Shown: positions 7,616-18,400 of the stretch, in pieces | Numbering within the stretch: position 1 is the stretch's first letter | Layout of the letters: each line of letters begins with the position of its first letter | Assembly (NCBI RefSeq): GCF_007990715.1 | Contig: NZ_BJWY01000023.1 | Coordinates: 1 to 64,000, forward strand | Length of the DNA: 64,000 nucleotides | Reading direction: 5' to 3' | Origin: Nocardia seriolae NBRC 15557 | Lineage (GTDB): Bacteria > Actinomycetota > Actinomycetes > Mycobacteriales > Mycobacteriaceae | Made by a program: the position numbers and the translations under genes | The notes under the pieces: model-generated | What the model saw: only the letters and a program-made list of their open reading frames with translations | Told to the model about the DNA's origin: nothing | The model's database searches: none

Positions 7616-8866
7616 TTATTCGGCCGGGGACGCGCCCAGCAGCACCGCGCGCATGAGGGCGCTGACCCGCGCCAGGTTCTCCGGCCGCCCGTCGAAGCGG
7701 ATGCGCCGGCCCACGTCGATGACCTGGGCGATGGCCGCGTGCACCCGGAAGCGGGCCTCCACCTGGTCGCCGTCGAGCAGGTTGGCCCATTCGAGGACGT
7801 TCTGGCGCTGCACCGAGCGCAGCCGATGCTGTTCGGAGGCGGGCAGATTGGAGAATTCGGAGAAGTAGACCGGCAGGATCTCCGGCATGGCGAAGGTCAT
7901 GCGGGAGAAGCGGTCGGCGATGCGCACGGCCGCGTCGGAGCGGCTGGTCGCCTCGGCCAGCGCCTCGTTGTTGGCGATGGCCACCCGCTCGCCGGTGCGG
8001 TTGAAGGCGGCGGCCAGCAGGTCGGCCTTGCTGGCGAAGTAGCGGTAGACGCTGGAGGCGTTGATGCCCGCGGCCGCGCCGATCTCCTCGATGCTGGCCT
8101 CGTGGTAACCCTGCCGCCCGAAGATGCGGATGGCCTCGGTGAGCAGTTGCTCGCGCTTGGAGATCACCGGCAGGCCGCGCAGGATCGGATCCCCGGTGGT
8201 GGGGGCGGGCGCGGGCGGCAACTCGCAGCGCAGGATGTCCCAGCAGATCTCGGTGATCAGATTGACCAGCCGGGTGGTCGACAGCGCGGTGCGGTGGGCG
8301 GTGATGGATCCGATGGCGCTGAGCAACGCGGCGGCACGCAACTGGGTGTCGGCGGGGTCGGCGTCGGGGTAGAGCGCGGCGATGGGCACCGCGACGGTGT
8401 CGTGCAGTTCGGTGTAGACGACCCGGATGCGGGCGCGGTCCTCGCGCTCCAGATAGCGCCGCTCCCACCGGTACAGCCCGCCCTCGCGGCGCACGTCGAT
8501 GGTGTACTCGGCAATGCCGCGGATCAGCGCGGTGAGTCGCGGTTCCGGTTCCAGCTCGGGATTGTCGGCGGTCCGGGCGGCCTCCAGCAACTGCTGCGCA
8601 CCCATTTCGGCGGCCGCCACCAGCAGCGCGTACTTATTGCGGAAATGCCGGTACAGGGCCGGGCCGGAGATGCCGACCTCGGCCGCGATCTCGTCCACGC
8701 CGACCGGGTGGTAGCCGCGTTCGGCGAAGGCTCGCGCCGCTACCCGCACGATTTGGGCCTTGCGGTTCTTGGGGCGGCGACGGGGTCCGGCCTCGCCGTC
8801 GGCCGATCCGGATGGACCGTCCGGTCGCACGGAAGCGAGGACGGCCTCGCTGCGATCGGCGACCAT
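7616..8866 (-). CDS. Double-domain TetR family transcriptional regulator
   Basis: The product has 416 residues, from the ATG at 8866 preceded by GAAGGAG at good spacing. An in-frame start at 8974 would run through a region without homology. Two complete TetR DNA-binding domains are present in one chain: residues about 35-82 (FAERGYHPVGVDEIAAEVG, then ALYRHFRNKYALL) and residues about 237-284 (FGRQGYHEASIEEIGAAAG, then SVYRYFASKADLL). Each is followed by a helical ligand-binding region. It is divergent from a crotonase-family gene with a 128-base gap, so it probably controls that gene and itself. Fused TetR pairs occur in mycobacteria and relatives, often linked to lipid or CoA-ester metabolism. 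Confidence 0.85.
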   Translation of the reverse strand: MVADRSEAVLASVRPDGPSGSADGEAGPRRRPKNRKAQIVRVAARAFAERGYHPVGVDEIAAEVGISGPALYRHFRNKYALLVAAAEMGAQQLLEAARTADNPELEPEPRLTALIRGIAEYTIDVRREGGLYRWERRYLEREDRARIRVVYTELHDTVAVPIAALYPDADPADTQLRAAALLSAIGSITAHRTALSTTRLVNLITEICWDILRCELPPAPAPTTGDPILRGLPVISKREQLLTEAIRIFGRQGYHEASIEEIGAAAGINASSVYRYFASKADLLAAAFNRTGERVAIANNEALAEATSRSDAAVRIADRFSRMTFAMPEILPVYFSEFSNLPASEQHRLRSVQRQNVLEWANLLDGDQVEARFRVHAAIAQVIDVGRRIRFDGRPENLARVSALMRAVLLGASPAE

Positions 8867-8994
8867 ACAGTTTCTCCTTCTCGATGGCACCGGCTGTTGA
8901 CAGTGCCGGACGAACGACCTTAAGTTAACCACAATTCGCAAATTCGCACACAGTCTGCGGCGATGCTGCCGCATATATATCTGGGGAGCGCCCG
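8867..8994. promoter_or_regulatory. Divergent control region TetR / crotonase
   Basis: This AT-richer gap contains CTTAAGTTAACC followed by two direct copies of AATTCGCA (in CAATTCGCAAATTCGCAC), which are candidate TetR operator elements, and TATATAT just before the crotonase ribosome binding site (GGGGAG). The assignment rests on position and base composition only. Confidence 0.35.
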
Positions 8995-9789
8995 ATGAGC
9001 ACCATCGCGACCACGACGGGGTACACCGCGATTCAGGACGGGCGGGTGCTGCGCATCACCATCACCAATCCCAAGCGGAAGAACGCGCTCAGCTACGACA
9101 CCATGGAGGGCCTCGGCAATACGATGCTGGCCGCCTATGACAACCCGGCGGTGCGGGTGATCGTGCTGACCGGTGAGGGCGGGGACTTCTGCACGGGCGC
9201 GGATCTGGCCGCGGCCCCGGGCGAGAAGGAACGCGGCATCACGCCCGAGATGACCATGGACGTGGCCAACCGGATGATCAAGGCCATTGTCGAGGCCCCG
9301 ATCCCGGTCATCGCCCGGGTCAGGGGCGCGGCCGCCGGGGTGGGCGTGGCCTTCGCGCTGGCCGCCGATCTGGCCTACCTCTCCGAGGACGCCTACCTGC
9401 TGCTGGCCTTCATCAATATCGGCCTCATGCCCGACGGCGGCGCGGCGGCCATGGTGGCGGCCGCGGCCGGTCGCCCGCTGGCCGCCGAGATGGCCCTGCT
9501 GGGCGCGCGGCTCCCGGCTCGAAAGGCCCTGGAGCACAGCCTGATCGCGGGCGTCTACGGCGCGGAGGAGCTCGACGCCAAGGTGGAGGCGGCCGCCGCC
9601 AAGCTCGCGCACGGCCCGCGCCGCGCCCTCGAACTCACCAAGCGCGCCCTCAATGCCGCATCGCTGACCTCGCTCGATGCCGCCCTGTCCGCCGAGAAGA
9701 CCGGCCAGTCCGAGCTGCTGCGCTCCCCCGATTTCGCCGAGGGCGCGATGGCCATGCTCCAGAAGCGCAAGGCCGTCTTCGCCGAATAG
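8995..9789 (+). CDS. Enoyl-CoA hydratase/isomerase (crotonase) family protein
   Basis: The protein has 264 residues, the usual length for a crotonase. ITNPKRKNALSYDTM is the N-terminal CoA-binding region. GGDFCTGADL and RGAAAGVGVAFALAADL form the oxyanion hole. GLMPDGGAAAMV corresponds to the second catalytic segment, with Asp in place of the classical Glu position. The first classical catalytic glutamate is Ala (GVAFALAAD), so hydration of simple enoyl-CoA is uncertain; isomerase or other crotonase chemistry is possible. GGGGAG precedes the ATG. The gene is divergent from the double TetR regulator, its likely controller. Confidence 0.85.
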   Translation: MSTIATTTGYTAIQDGRVLRITITNPKRKNALSYDTMEGLGNTMLAAYDNPAVRVIVLTGEGGDFCTGADLAAAPGEKERGITPEMTMDVANRMIKAIVEAPIPVIARVRGAAAGVGVAFALAADLAYLSEDAYLLLAFINIGLMPDGGAAAMVAAAAGRPLAAEMALLGARLPARKALEHSLIAGVYGAEELDAKVEAAAAKLAHGPRRALELTKRALNAASLTSLDAALSAEKTGQSELLRSPDFAEGAMAMLQKRKAVFAE

Positions 9790-9813
9790 CCCGGCCGCGA
9801 ACGGGCCTGCGCG

Positions 9814-11064
9814 TCAGCCCTTTCCGGTGGCGGTCAGGTAGATCAGCACCACGTTCAGGCCGGTGATGACGGCCGCCACCAGCCAGGCCAGCCCGGTGGT
9901 GACGCGATGGTTGACGTTGTTGCCCATGATGGCGGGATCGCTGGTGAAGCGCACCAGCGGAATCAGCGCGAACGGAATGCCGAACGACAGCACCACCTGC
10001 GAAATGATCAGGGCCCGAGTGGGATCGATGCCGAGCGCGAGCACCACCAGCGCCGGGATCAGGGTGATGACGCGGCGCACCACCAGCGGAATGTGCCGGT
10101 GCAGCAGGCCCTGCATGATCATGGCCCCGGCATAGGCGCCCACCGAGGTCGAGGCGAGCCCCGAGGCCAGCAGCCCGACCGCGAGCAGCAGTCCGGCCAC
10201 CGGACCGAGCGCCTCCCGGACCGCGGCGTGCGCGCCCTCGATGGTGTCCACGCCGTCGCGGCCGCGCAGCGTGCTCGCGGCCATCAGCAGCATGGCCAGG
10301 TTCACCGCGCCGGCCAGCAGCATGGCCAGCCCGACGTCGTAGCGGGTGATGCGCAGCAGGCGGTTTCGCGGGGCCCCGGGATCGGGGTGCCCGTGCCGGT
10401 CGCGGGCCATGCCGGAGTGCAGGTAGACCACGTGCGGCATGACGGTCGCGCCGATCATGGCGGCGGCCAGCAGCACGCTGCCAGCGCCGTCGAAGCGGGG
10501 CAGCAGGCCGCCCACGGTCTCCGAGGCGGACGGGGGTGAGATCACCACGGAGGCAAGGAATCCGATGGCGATAATGCCGAGCAGCCCGGTGATCACCCGT
10601 TCGAAGGGTTGTTGCCCGCGCCGGTTCTGGATCAGCAGCAGGAACATCGAGACGCAGCCGGTGATGATGCCGCCGACCATGAGCGGCAGCCCGAACAGCA
10701 GCTTGAGCGCGATGGCCCCGCCCACCACCTCGGCGAGATCGGTTGCCACGGCCACGGTTTCGGCTTGCACCCAGTAGGCCAGCCGGATGGGCCGACTCGC
10801 CTTGGCCCGCACCACTTCCGGCAGGGAGCGACCGGTGACCAGACCCAGTTTCGCGGACAGGAACTGCACCAGCCCGGCCATGATGTTGGCCATCACGACC
10901 ACCCACACCAGCAAGTAGCCGTACTGCGCGCCCGCGCTGATGTTCGACGCCACATTGCCCGGATCGACATATGCGATGGCGGCGACGAATGCGGGACCTA
11001 ATAGGACCGTGGCCGATCGCGCTCGCTGAAACGGGCTGCTCTTATCGGCCACACTGGTACTCAC
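9814..11064 (-). CDS. mntH: Nramp-family Mn(II)/Fe(II) transporter
   Basis: The protein has 416 residues and about eleven hydrophobic segments. The Nramp metal-binding signature DPGNVASN is in the first transmembrane helix and the MPH motif (ATVMPHVVYLHS) is in the sixth. Both are the diagnostic metal ligands of MntH-type proton-coupled divalent metal importers. It starts with GTG at 11064. A TAAACT box at about 11074-11079 on the minus strand lies only some ten bases before the GTG, so the message may be almost leaderless. No clear MntR or IdeR palindrome was recognised upstream. It lies downstream of the antigen-85-like gene behind a terminator, so it is probably transcribed alone. Confidence 0.9.
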   Translation of the reverse strand: MSTSVADKSSPFQRARSATVLLGPAFVAAIAYVDPGNVASNISAGAQYGYLLVWVVVMANIMAGLVQFLSAKLGLVTGRSLPEVVRAKASRPIRLAYWVQAETVAVATDLAEVVGGAIALKLLFGLPLMVGGIITGCVSMFLLLIQNRRGQQPFERVITGLLGIIAIGFLASVVISPPSASETVGGLLPRFDGAGSVLLAAAMIGATVMPHVVYLHSGMARDRHGHPDPGAPRNRLLRITRYDVGLAMLLAGAVNLAMLLMAASTLRGRDGVDTIEGAHAAVREALGPVAGLLLAVGLLASGLASTSVGAYAGAMIMQGLLHRHIPLVVRRVITLIPALVVLALGIDPTRALIISQVVLSFGIPFALIPLVRFTSDPAIMGNNVNHRVTTGLAWLVAAVITGLNVVLIYLTATGKG

Positions 11065-11139
11065 ATAGCGAGTTTACGGGTGACCGAACTTTTTGTTTAG
11101 TCATTCCTACCAAGCTGTGACCATAGCCATAACGGCAAA

Positions 11140-11167
11140 CAGCCCGGCACCTTCCGGTGCCGGGCTG
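11140..11167 (-). terminator. Terminator after antigen-85-like gene
   Basis: CAGCCCGGCACC and GGTGCCGGGCTG form a perfect 12-base-pair stem with a four-base loop, followed on the minus strand by TTTG. It lies 27 bases after the stop of the esterase gene and closes the NRPS-side transcript before mntH. Confidence 0.75.
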
Positions 11168-11194
11168 TGTTGTCTTGTCCGCGTTGGCTTTCGG

Positions 11195-12271
11195 CTAGAT
11201 GCCGAGGCCCTGGGCCAGGACCGGCCACGAGTTGATGAACTCGTCGTTCCAGTAGCCCCACGAGTGGGTGCCGGTGGGCCGGAAGTTGAAGGTGGCCGGG
11301 ATGCCGAGGGTGTCCAGCTTGCTCGCCAGGTTGTGGCTGCAGTAGTTGGTGCCCGCCTCGATGACGCCACCGATCAGGATCTGGTTGGCCAGGCCGTAGG
11401 CGCCGGGCAGCGCGTACTGACCGTTCATCACGTCGTACTGGCCGGGCAGGCCGCTGCCGGAGGAGACGTAAAGGTTGATGCCGCGCAGCTTCTCGGCATT
11501 GATGACCGGGTCGTGGGCCGCCCAGTCGGGCGAGTTCGACGGGCCGTACATGTTCTCCAGCTTGCCGCCGCCCCAGGTCTCGACGGTCAGGCGCATGAAC
11601 TCCTGACCCTGCGGGTCGGCCATCTGCGCGCAGCCGGAGTAGGCGGCGACGGACTTGTACAGGTCCGGCTGGGCCTCGGCGAGGGTGAGCACGGTGGTGC
11701 CGGAGGTGGAGATGCCGGCGATGGCGTTGACGCCGTTGGTGCCCAGGGCCGCGTCGATCAGCGGGGGCAGCTCCTGGCTGAAGAAGGTGGTCCACTTGTT
11801 GCGGCCCAGCACCGGATCGTCATTGTTCCAGTCCTGGTAGTAGGACCACTTGCCGCCGATGGGCTGCACCACATTGACGTTCTTGTCACCGAGGAACCCG
11901 TTGACGATATTGGTCTTCTTGACCCAGGAGGCGTCGTCCTGACCGCCGCCCGCGCCATTGAGCAGGTACAGGGTCGGGCGCGGCGCCGAGGCGTCGGCGG
12001 GCCGCTGCACATCGACCGGGTAGGTGGCGCCCATGGCCGCGGAGTACACGTAGAGCCGGATATTGCGCTCGTCGCGCATCTCGGCCTTGGTGATCTTCGA
12101 ACCGTCCGCCGAGACCGGGTCGGCCAGCAGCTTCTTGCCGTCGATGATCGGATCAGCGGAGGCGGTGCCGCCGCCGATGCCGGTCATGAGACCGGTGAGA
12201 ACCGCTGTGGCGGCGAGGAAGGCCGCGGCTCGCACCCCGCCCCTCCCGTTCCGGACATGTCGACGAATCAA
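11195..12271 (-). CDS. Secreted antigen-85-type esterase / mycolyltransferase-like protein
   Basis: The protein has about 358 residues. It has a signal peptide (basic start, hydrophobic core AAAFLAATAVLTGLM, cleavage near TASADP) and then an alpha/beta-hydrolase of the esterase (antigen 85 / FbpA) family. LYLLNGAGGG is the oxyanion region, AGISTSGTTVL holds the nucleophile serine, and HSWGYW near the end holds the catalytic histidine. Family members outside the cell transfer mycolic acids to trehalose or arabinogalactan, or act as esterases. The start is uncertain: TTG at 12271 or, with GGGAGG upstream, GTG at 12235. It follows NRPS3 on the same strand but behind a strong hairpin. It may be a cell-wall gene or may tailor the NRPS product. 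Confidence 0.82.
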   Translation of the reverse strand: MIRRHVRNGRGGVRAAAFLAATAVLTGLMTGIGGGTASADPIIDGKKLLADPVSADGSKITKAEMRDERNIRLYVYSAAMGATYPVDVQRPADASAPRPTLYLLNGAGGGQDDASWVKKTNIVNGFLGDKNVNVVQPIGGKWSYYQDWNNDDPVLGRNKWTTFFSQELPPLIDAALGTNGVNAIAGISTSGTTVLTLAEAQPDLYKSVAAYSGCAQMADPQGQEFMRLTVETWGGGKLENMYGPSNSPDWAAHDPVINAEKLRGINLYVSSGSGLPGQYDVMNGQYALPGAYGLANQILIGGVIEAGTNYCSHNLASKLDTLGIPATFNFRPTGTHSWGYWNDEFINSWPVLAQGLGI

Positions 12272-12403
12272 TGTTTTGCACCTTCATCTCGTGTCGAATT
12301 CAGCTGGCCGGCGACCCCGCGGCCCGGGATTTCCCGGTGGTTTCCGACCCCCGACAGCCCATACGGCCTATCTCATCGCCGCAACAACGGACCATATTAC
12401 GGG

Positions 12404-12445
12404 CCGCTCACGCGGCGGGGTGCTCGCCCCGCCGCGCGTGAGCGG
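12404..12445 (-). terminator. Strong hairpin directly after NRPS3 stop
   Basis: CCGCTCACGC-GGCGGGG pairs with CCCCGCCGCGCGTGAGCGG apart from a two-base bulge, with a six-base loop. The hairpin begins two bases after the NRPS3 stop codon. No T tract follows, but the stem is long and GC-rich. Confidence 0.6.
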
Positions 12446-12447
12446 GG

Positions 12448-15400
12448 TTACCGCCCGTGTTCGGCCAGTCCACCGAGGGCCTGCACCCAGCCCTCGACCA
12501 GCTGTTTGACCTGGTCGAGTCCGAGTACCGCGCCCACGAAGTCGAAGCGGGCGGTGAGCCCGTCCTGGCTGGTGTCCACGGTGATGTCCAGGTACAGGTC
12601 CTGTGCCACCGGTTCCGGGTAGACCCGGGCCGGCCGCAGGTCGCGGTAGCGGAAGCCGATGCGGCCCACCGGCAATACCGCGATCTCCGCCTCGGTCTCC
12701 GGGTTCAGGTGCCGCAGCAGCCCGAAGCCGACGCCCCGGGACGGCACCTCGCGGGAGCGGTCGCGGATCTGCTCGATCACACTGCCCGCGCCGGGCCCGC
12801 CCGAGCGCACCTGGGCGAGGTCGAGGCCCTCGAGGCGCAGCGGGAACGGGTAGGCGGTGCTGAACGCGCCGACCGTGCGCTGCCCGTCGCCGTCGCCGGG
12901 TTCGCGGCCGTCGGCGGTCAGCCGCACCACCGAACCCAGGGTGTCGCGCAGGACGCGGGCATCCGGGTCGAGCAGGGTGGCGGCCAGCGCGGACAGCAGC
13001 ACGTCGTCGATGCTGGCGTCGTAGCGGCGGGCGACGGCGTCCACGGCGGCCGCGCCCTCGCCGGTGATGGAGACCGAGACCCGGCCGCGGCCACCGGATT
13101 CGAGGTCGGCGCGCACCCGGTCCGGGGAGACGCCCGGGGCGGCATCGGCGAGAGCCTCACGCCACCAGTCCAATTCGTCCACGGTGTCGGCTTCCAGGGC
13201 CCGCTGTGCGAGGCCGCGGGCAATGCCGAGCGGGTGGGCGTCGGCGCTGGGCGGGGTGGCGTGGCCGCCGGACCAGGAGGCGGTGAGGTCGTCGATGACC
13301 GTGCGCCACGAGGTGTCGTCCACCACCAGGCCATTGGCGACCACCACCAGCACGGCGGCGGGCCGGTCCTCAGCGTCGCCGGCGGCGGTGTTCTCCACCA
13401 GTACGAAGCGCATGTTGTAGCCGCGCTCGGGATCCAATTCCGCGGCGGCGGCGTGGATCACGGCCTCGATGGGGTCGCCGACGGCCTCCACGTTCGGGTC
13501 GATCTGCCAGACCACCGCGGCCCCGCGCGGCTGCTGCGCGGGAATGTCGAGGACGGCCGCGCCGCCGTCGCGCCGCAGCCGGGCCCACAGGCCGGGGTGG
13601 CGGTCGAGCAGGGTGGCCACCGAGCGGCGGACCCGGGTGCCGGACAGGCCCGCGGCGATATCGAGGGTGATGGCCCGCACGCGCAGGCCGGACGGTTCGC
13701 CCTCGAGCAGTCCCACCGCACCGGCGGGCAGCGGCGAGGTCTCGCCGACCGAGGTCAGGCGGGGGCCGGTGGTCGGCTGCGGCACGGGCCGCGCCGTTTC
13801 CCGGCTGGTCGAATCCTGCACCGGCGCGGTCGCTTCGGCCGCGACCGGCGCATCCTCTTCGGCCGCCACGGCTTCCTCGTCTGCCTCCGCCACGGCTTCG
13901 TCGGCGGCTTCCGGGTCCTGGGCGTCGTGCGGCATGAGGCCCGCGGCGAGGTCCTCAGGCTTGATGACCGGCAGCACCTGGGTGATGGCCCAGTCCGCGC
14001 CCGCGTCCCAGTCGTCCTCGGCCGCAGCGGGTTCCGCCGTAGCAGGCTCGGCCGCCGGGGTCTGTTCCGCACCGTCAGCGCTCACACCGGCGCTGTCATT
14101 CACACGGGCACTGTCATTCGCACCGGCGCTGTCATTCGCACCGGCAATGTCGCCGAGCACGCCGGAGTCGGCGCGGGCGAGGAGTTCGGCCAGGCGCGGG
14201 CCGATCTCGGCGAACGCCTCGGCGGTGGTCATCTGCGAATGCCGGACGTGGACAACGTGATCGGCGACGCCGTCGGCGAAGGGCGACCATTCCGCGGCCG
14301 AGCCGACCCGTTCGCCCTCATTGTGGATGGTGGCGCGGAACAGTTCGATCGGACCGTCGAAGCGGTCCGGCCGGTATTCGCTGACCAGCTGGACCGCGCC
14401 CATGGCGCCACGGTAGATGCGGCGCATCCGGTCCAGGTCGAGCACCGCGAGTTCCGGCGGCAGGGCGGCGACCAGCGCGGCCAGGGCGTCGTCGCCCAGG
14501 TCGCGCAGGTCCGCCGGGAACGCGTCGGCGGGCACGCCCAGCGCCACGAATTCGTCTCGCACCGTGGCCCGGAAGTATTCGAGGTCGATCTCCGGGAAGG
14601 CGTCGAGAATGCCGAGCAGTTCGACCCGCTCCCCCGCCGCGCGCAGTTCGGTGGTGAGGGCGTGGGCGATGAGGCCGCCCATGGAGTAGCCGACGAGCCG
14701 GTAGGGCCCGTGCGGCTGCACCTCGCGCATGGCGGCCAGGTAGCGGCCGATCATGTCGGCGAAAGTGGCCGGGTCGTAGTCGTTCTCGGTCAGTGCCGGG
14801 GATTGCAGGCCGAGGATCGGCTGCTCCTCGGGCAGGTGCTCGGCCAGTCCGGCGAACGGCCAGGCCAGCCCGGACAGCGGCGGCGCGCAGAACAGCGGCG
14901 GCCGCGAGCCTTCGGCGCGGATCGGCAGGATCGGGCGCAGGCTGGCGTCCAGCTCGGCCTCGACACTCCCTGCGCCGCCCTCGGCGATGCCTGCACTGCC
15001 CGCGGCGATGCGGGCGCTGAGCCCGGCCACCGTCGGGTCGGTGAAGAACCAGGCGACCCGGACACTTGCTCCGGTGCGGCGGTTCAGTTCGCCGACCACG
15101 CGGGTGGCCAGCAGCGAGTTGCCGCCGAGGGAGAAGAAGTTGTCCCGCAGGCCGACCCGGTCCAGGCCGAGGACCTCGGCCACGGTGTCGGCCACGGTCT
15201 GCTCCAGCGGCGTTGCGGGAGCCTCGAATTCGCGACGGGTGAGCACGGGTTCGGGCAGCGCCCGGCGATCCAGCTTGCCGACCGGGGTCAGCGGGATAGC
15301 GTCGAGCACCGTAATGGCCGTCGGCACCATGTATTCCGGCAGTCTGCCCGCGACGTGCTCGGTGAGCGCGGCGGTATCGATCCGGTGGCCCGCCACCGGC

Positions 15401-18400
15401 AGCACGTACGAGGCCAGGATGGTGGCCCCGGCCGCGGTCTTGTGCCCGACGGTGACCGCGAAGTCCACCGATTCGTGTGCGGCCAGCGCGGCATCGATCT
15501 CACCCAGTTCGATGCGGAAGCCGCGCACCTTGAGCTGGAAATCGGAGCGACCGACGTATTCGATCGAACCGTCCGCGGTCCAGCGCACCACGTCACCGGT
15601 GCGGTACATGCGCTCACCGGCCACATAGGGGTTGGCGATGAAGCGGTCGGCGGTCAGGCCCGGCTGCGCGTGATAGCCGCGCGCCAGTTGCAGACCCGAC
15701 AGATACAGCTCGCCCGAGACGCCCACCGGCACCGGGCGCAGGCGATGGTCGAGGATCAGCGCCTGGGCGCCGCGGACCGGGCGGCCGATGGTGATCGGAT
15801 CGCCCGGCGTCAGCGGCTCGCCGATGGTGATCACGATGGTGGTCTCGGTCGGGCCGTAGACATTGCGGAAGCGGCGGATCGCGCCGTCCGTGCCGATCGG
15901 CACCGCCCATTTCTCCACCAGTTCGGCGGGCATCGCCTCGCCGCCGGCGGCCAGCACGCGCAGCGAGTCCAGGCCGGTGGCGTCGAAGGTGGACAGCGCG
16001 GAGGTGGTGACGAACGCGTGGGTGACCTGCTCCTCGCGGATCAGGTCGGACAGTTCGGTACCGCCGTAGGTGCCCGGCGGCACCACCACGAGGGCCCCGC
16101 CCGCGCCGATGGCGAAGAGGAATTCCATCATGGCGGCGTCGAACGACGGCGTCGCGAAATGCAGTGCGCGCGAGGTGGAATCGAGCTCGTACCGCTCGAC
16201 CTGCTCGGCGCACAGGCTGGCCAGGCCCGCGTGGGTGACCACGACGCCCTTGGGCACGCCCGTGGAACCGGAGGTGTAGATGACGTAGGCCGGGTGTTCC
16301 GGGCGCAGCGGGCGCGTCCGCTCGGCGTCCGTGACCGGCGTGTCCGGGTACCGGTCGACGTCGACCACGAATCGGTGCGCGTCCAGGGCGATCCACTCGG
16401 TGTCGCCCGAGATGTCGCGCAGGGCAGCGATATCGGCGCCCAGGGTGAGGCCCAGCGGCGCGCCCGAGTCGGTGACCATGTGCGCGATGCGGTCGCCCGG
16501 GTAGTCCGGATCGATCGGCACGAAGACGGCACCGGTCTTGAGCACCGCCCAGGTGGTGAGCACCGACTCGATGGATCGCCGAATGGCGACGGCCACCCGG
16601 ACTTCCGGTCCCGCGCCGTGTGCGATGAGGGCGCGCGCCAGCTTCGAGGAGGCCGCGTCCAGATCGGCGTAGTCGAAGGAGCGGCCCCGGTACACCACCG
16701 CGGGCCCGGACGGATTGGCCGCCACCGCGGCGCTCATCAGCTCCGGCAGCGTGCGCGGCTGTTCGGCCGCGCCGCCGGTGCGGGTGGTGAGATCGGTGAA
16801 CTCGGCGGCCGACAGCAGCTCCAGGTCGCCGACCGGATGGCCCGGCCGCGCGACGATATCGGTGAGCAGCCGCAGGAAGCGCTGCGCGAACGCCTCCACC
16901 GTCGACGCGTCGAACAGGTCGCGTGCGTAGGTGAAGATGCCGGTCGCGCCGGAGTCGGCGGTGCCCGCAATGGTCAGCTGGAGATCGAATTTGGCGGTGT
17001 CGACCTCGAAATCGACCGCGCCGATGCGCAATCCGGGGAGCTCGAATCCGGCGTCGGGCAGGTTCTCGAACGACAGTGCCACCTGGAACAGTGGATTGCG
17101 CGCGGTGGAACGCTCCGGGTTGAGCAGTTCGACCAGTCGCTCGAACGGAACGTCCGCGTGCGCGAAGGCGGCCAGGTCGGTGTCCTTGACCTCGGCGAGC
17201 AGGTCGTCGAAGCTCCGCTGTCCCGAGACGCGGGTGCGCAGCACCAGCGTGTTGACGAACATGCCGATCACGTCGTCGAGTTCGGCTTCGCCGCGGCCCG
17301 CGATCGGGCTGCCGATGGCGAGGTCGTCGCTGCCCGACAGGCGGGACAGGAAGACCGCGAGGGCGGTGTGCACGACCATGAACAGGGTCGCATTGCGTTC
17401 CCGTGCAAGGTCTTGCAGCGCGCGCTGCAATTCCGCACCGATCTCGAAGGTCACGGTGCCGCCGCGCAGTGAGGCGACCGGCGGGCGCGGGCGGTCCGAG
17501 GGCAGGTTCAGCTCGTCCGGGAGTCCGGCGAGAGCGGTCCGCCAGTAGTCGGTCTGGGCGGAGATGAGGCTGTCGGGATCGTCCTCGGAGCCGAGCACCT
17601 CGCGCTGCCACAGGGTGTAGTCCGCGTACTGGATCGGCAGCGGAGCCCACGCGGGGGCTTCGCCCTGCGCGCGGGCGGCGTAGGCCAGCATGATGTCGCG
17701 GGTGAACGGGCCCATGGACCAGCCGTCGGCGCTGATGTGGTGGGTGGCGAACACCAGGACATGTTCGGTCTCGGCGCCTTCGACGCGGAAGAGCTTGGCC
17801 CGCAGGGGAACCTCGCGCGCGACATCGAATCCGGCCGAGAGGACTCCGGCGATGCGGTGCGGCAGCGAACCGGTGGTCACCAGGACCGGGGTGAGATCCG
17901 GCACCACCTGGGCGGCGGGCCGGACGACCTGCCGTGCCACACCGTCGATCTGCGGATATACCGTGCGCAGCGACTCGTGGCGGCCGATGGTGTCGGCCAC
18001 GGCCTGCTGCAATGCGGCCACATTCAGATCACCGGTGAGGCGCACGGCGGCCGGGATGTTGTAGGCGGCCGAGGTGGGGTCGAACTGGTTGAGGAACCAC
18101 ATGCGCTGCTGTGCCAGTGACAGCGGCACGATCTCCGGACGCGGCCCGGCCACCAGGGCCTTGCGGCCCAGGCCCGCATGCTGCTCCACCTTGATGGCGA
18201 GGGCGGCGACGGTGGGCGCTTCGAAGAGCAGGCGCACGGGGACCCGGGTGTCCAGCGCGGCACCGAGGCGGGCGGCGACCTGCGTTGCCACCAGGGAGTT
18301 TCCGCCGAGGGCGAAGAAGTCGTCGTCCGCACCGACCTGGTCGGAGCCGAGCACGTCGGCGTAGACGCCCGCCACGATCTCCTCGATCGGAGTGGACGGC

